Program-made: the position numbers and the translations under genes
Notes under the pieces: generated by a model
Seen by the model: the letters and a program-made list of their open reading frames with translations, nothing else
Database searches by the model: none
Told to the model about the DNA's origin: nothing
Source: an uncultured Paraprevotella sp.
Lineage (GTDB): Bacteria; Bacteroidota; Bacteroidia; Bacteroidales; Bacteroidaceae
NCBI GenBank assembly: GCA_944320775.1
Contig: CALUIV010000004.1
Span: 1-64,000, forward strand
DNA: 64,000 bases
Reading direction: 5' to 3'
Part shown: piece after piece, positions 62,827 through 64,000 of the stretch
How positions within the stretch are numbered: the stretch's first letter is position 1
How the letters are laid out: each line of letters starts with the position of its first letter

Positions 62827-64000
62827 CGGTTTTTAAATTTAATTTTGCCTAAATCATCCATTTCAAAGTCATAGCCTTGCACTAAAGCCTTAAACTGGGT
62901 GTGAAGCAAGGTTATACCAACTCTTGTAACTTCACCTTTTTTAAAGGCCCCATTTTTGTAGGTTACATCTTTTGAAGAGTGGGCATCCTGATGGAACAGC
63001 AATGAAAGTACTCCATAATTGCATCCTGCCACTATCATGGAAGACATCCCTGTTATTTTATAAAGCCGTTTACATAATTCTGCTTCGTCAAGGTCATATA
63101 TTTCTTCGGGAGTTTCATCATATAGAAAAACCATTGTCCCAATTCTGAATTTCCATTTTAACGGGTAGCCATTTTTACTTTCCGAAGGTAATATATCAAT
63201 GTTTTGTTCTGAAACTCCGCTTTTGTAGTACTCTACTGCATCCAGTTTGTTGATAAGTGCAAAGTCTCGTTTTTCCTTACCATTTTTACTTTTACCGACA
63301 TAAATTCCCATCATATAATTCGAATCGTTGGTCACATGAAAGTTACGTTTATATTCTTTGGGCGAAAGATCACGTTGCCATCCAATGTCCAAAGGACGCT
63401 TAACTTGTGGTGTATATATTCTTACTTTATGAATGGCAACACCTTTTTCTTTATTCATCCAAATACCAGCCTCAACAGCTTTTTTCAGATTCCCATACTG
63501 CTTTATAGCTACTTCCACCTTATCGCGCACTACATTGTCAACAATGTTCTTTACATTCTTTTCATCAAGTTGATCTAATGATTTGCGCACTACATATTTT
63601 ATCTCACCTTCATGTTCAATTGCCCCATAATATGTATCCTGATGCAGCGAACCGCGAGCAGTATCACCTTGCATATATTTTCCGGTAAATTTCCCATTCT
63701 TTCGCATTTTCTTTCGGGTTTGTTTACTCAGATTATCTGCGGTGTAATGACTGACGAACAACGTTTCATCCAGATGTTGCATATCCTCTGTAAATGTGTT
63801 CCATGGTTTAGGAAACTCTGCACGGCAATTATTCAATCCCCAATCCCAGCGTTCTTCATCGTGATAATATTGAGCCAGTTTGTCGTATTCAGCCTTGCCG
63901 ATACAAGCAATGGTAACCGCGTCTATGGCATGATGACAATGGTTGATACGCTGCTTTTTCTCATACTCCTCCTGAATGCCCCATATCTTTCGGAAATCTG
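62823..64000 (-). CDS. cas9: CRISPR-associated endonuclease Cas9, C-terminal part
   Basis: The frame is open from the right window edge to the stop at 62823, giving about 392 residues. HHAIDAVTIACI, encoded near 63900-63935, is the RuvC-III motif with the catalytic His and Asp. The rest is the C-terminal region that reads the PAM (HYTADNLSKQTRKKMRKNGK, then FRIGTMVFLYDE). The apparent start at 63836 is only an internal TTG. HNH, RuvC-I/II and the arginine-rich helix lie outside the window. With cas1-cas2 and no csn2 or cas4 next to them, this is subtype II-C. Confidence 0.95.
   Translation of the reverse strand, partial: DFRKIWGIQEEYEKKQRINHCHHAIDAVTIACIGKAEYDKLAQYYHDEERWDWGLNNCRAEFPKPWNTFTEDMQHLDETLFVSHYTADNLSKQTRKKMRKNGKFTGKYMQGDTARGSLHQDTYYGAIEHEGEIKYVVRKSLDQLDEKNVKNIVDNVVRDKVEVAIKQYGNLKKAVEAGIWMNKEKGVAIHKVRIYTPQVKRPLDIGWQRDLSPKEYKRNFHVTNDSNYMMGIYVGKSKNGKEKRDFALINKLDAVEYYKSGVSEQNIDILPSESKNGYPLKWKFRIGTMVFLYDETPEEIYDLDEAELCKRLYKITGMSSMIVAGCNYGVLSLLFHQDAHSSKDVTYKNGAFKKGEVTRVGITLLHTQFKALVQGYDFEMDDLGKIKFKNR

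Noticed and set aside
63784-63836. A separate 337-residue gene beginning at 63836
   Set aside because: The start is an internal TTG. The same frame stays open to the window edge and carries the RuvC-III motif of Cas9 upstream.

Overview
The window is a chromosomal segment of a Bacteroidota bacterium, almost certainly of the order Bacteroidales. The evidence is AT-rich intergenic DNA, promoters of the Bacteroidetes type (TTTG, about 20 bases, then TAnnTTTG), and lineage-typical proteins: DUF4924, DUF5606, a DUF3276 PUR-domain protein, GxDLY-type SGNH esterase, TlpA with an N-terminal DUF4369-like region, a 308-residue NusB and a periplasmic tricorn-like protease. I cannot name the genus from sequence alone.

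Layout. 1-7.7 kb: a minus-strand run of fmt, a ClC channel, tsaC, prfC, rfbD, a DUF4924 gene and a LysE-type exporter. 7.7-15.2 kb: plus-strand glucokinase, purL, a pair of half-length chromate transporters and a secreted sialidase. 15.3-18.7 kb: a minus-strand operon nusB-yajC-ybbR-coaE-DUF5606. 18.8-21 kb: plus-strand PUR-domain protein, rplY, pth and hslR. 21-29.4 kb: minus-strand CPA2 antiporter, pepT, and an alpha-glucan pair, malQ-pulA. 29.5-29.8 kb: a structured non-coding RNA with its own promoter and terminator. 29.9-37.4 kb: a translation block on the minus strand (ruvX, def, a TPR protein, thrS, infC, rpmI, rplT, popT). 37.5-39.6 kb: a small envelope operon (YtxH, holin-like, unknown), a SPOR lipoprotein, a 73-residue orphan and tRNA-Ser(UGA). 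39.8-50.2 kb: tricorn-like protease, ThiE-like protein, prs, TlpA lipoprotein, DJ-1 protein, pdxJ, nadK and an ABC exporter. 50.2-53.4 kb: nrdG-nrdD preceded by a cobalamin riboswitch. 53.7-59.7 kb: a perfect 28-bp inverted repeat, exoA, dgkA, a PAP2 phosphatase, a zinc-ribbon protein, a Smr protein, an SGNH esterase and a Crp-family regulator. 59.8-64 kb: a CRISPR array of 27 repeats and a type II-C cas2-cas1-cas9 cluster, with cas9 cut by the window edge.

How parts work together. Most of the window is housekeeping: translation and protein maturation (fmt, def, prfC, thrS, infC, rpmI, rplT, rplY, pth, tsaC), nucleotide and cofactor supply (purL, prs, nadK, pdxJ, coaE, nrdDG), and envelope lipid-carrier recycling (popT, dgkA, PAP2). 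The CRISPR locus is the clearest accessory system. cas9, cas1 and cas2 overlap by 4 bp each, run toward the array, and the degenerate repeat lies at the far end, so leader, array polarity and operon direction agree. The best regulatory signals are the B12 riboswitch on the B12-independent ribonucleotide reductase operon, the 6S-like or Bacteroidales-1-like RNA downstream of popT, and a short GAGTTGGGCA-type palindromic repeat found in two intergenic regions.
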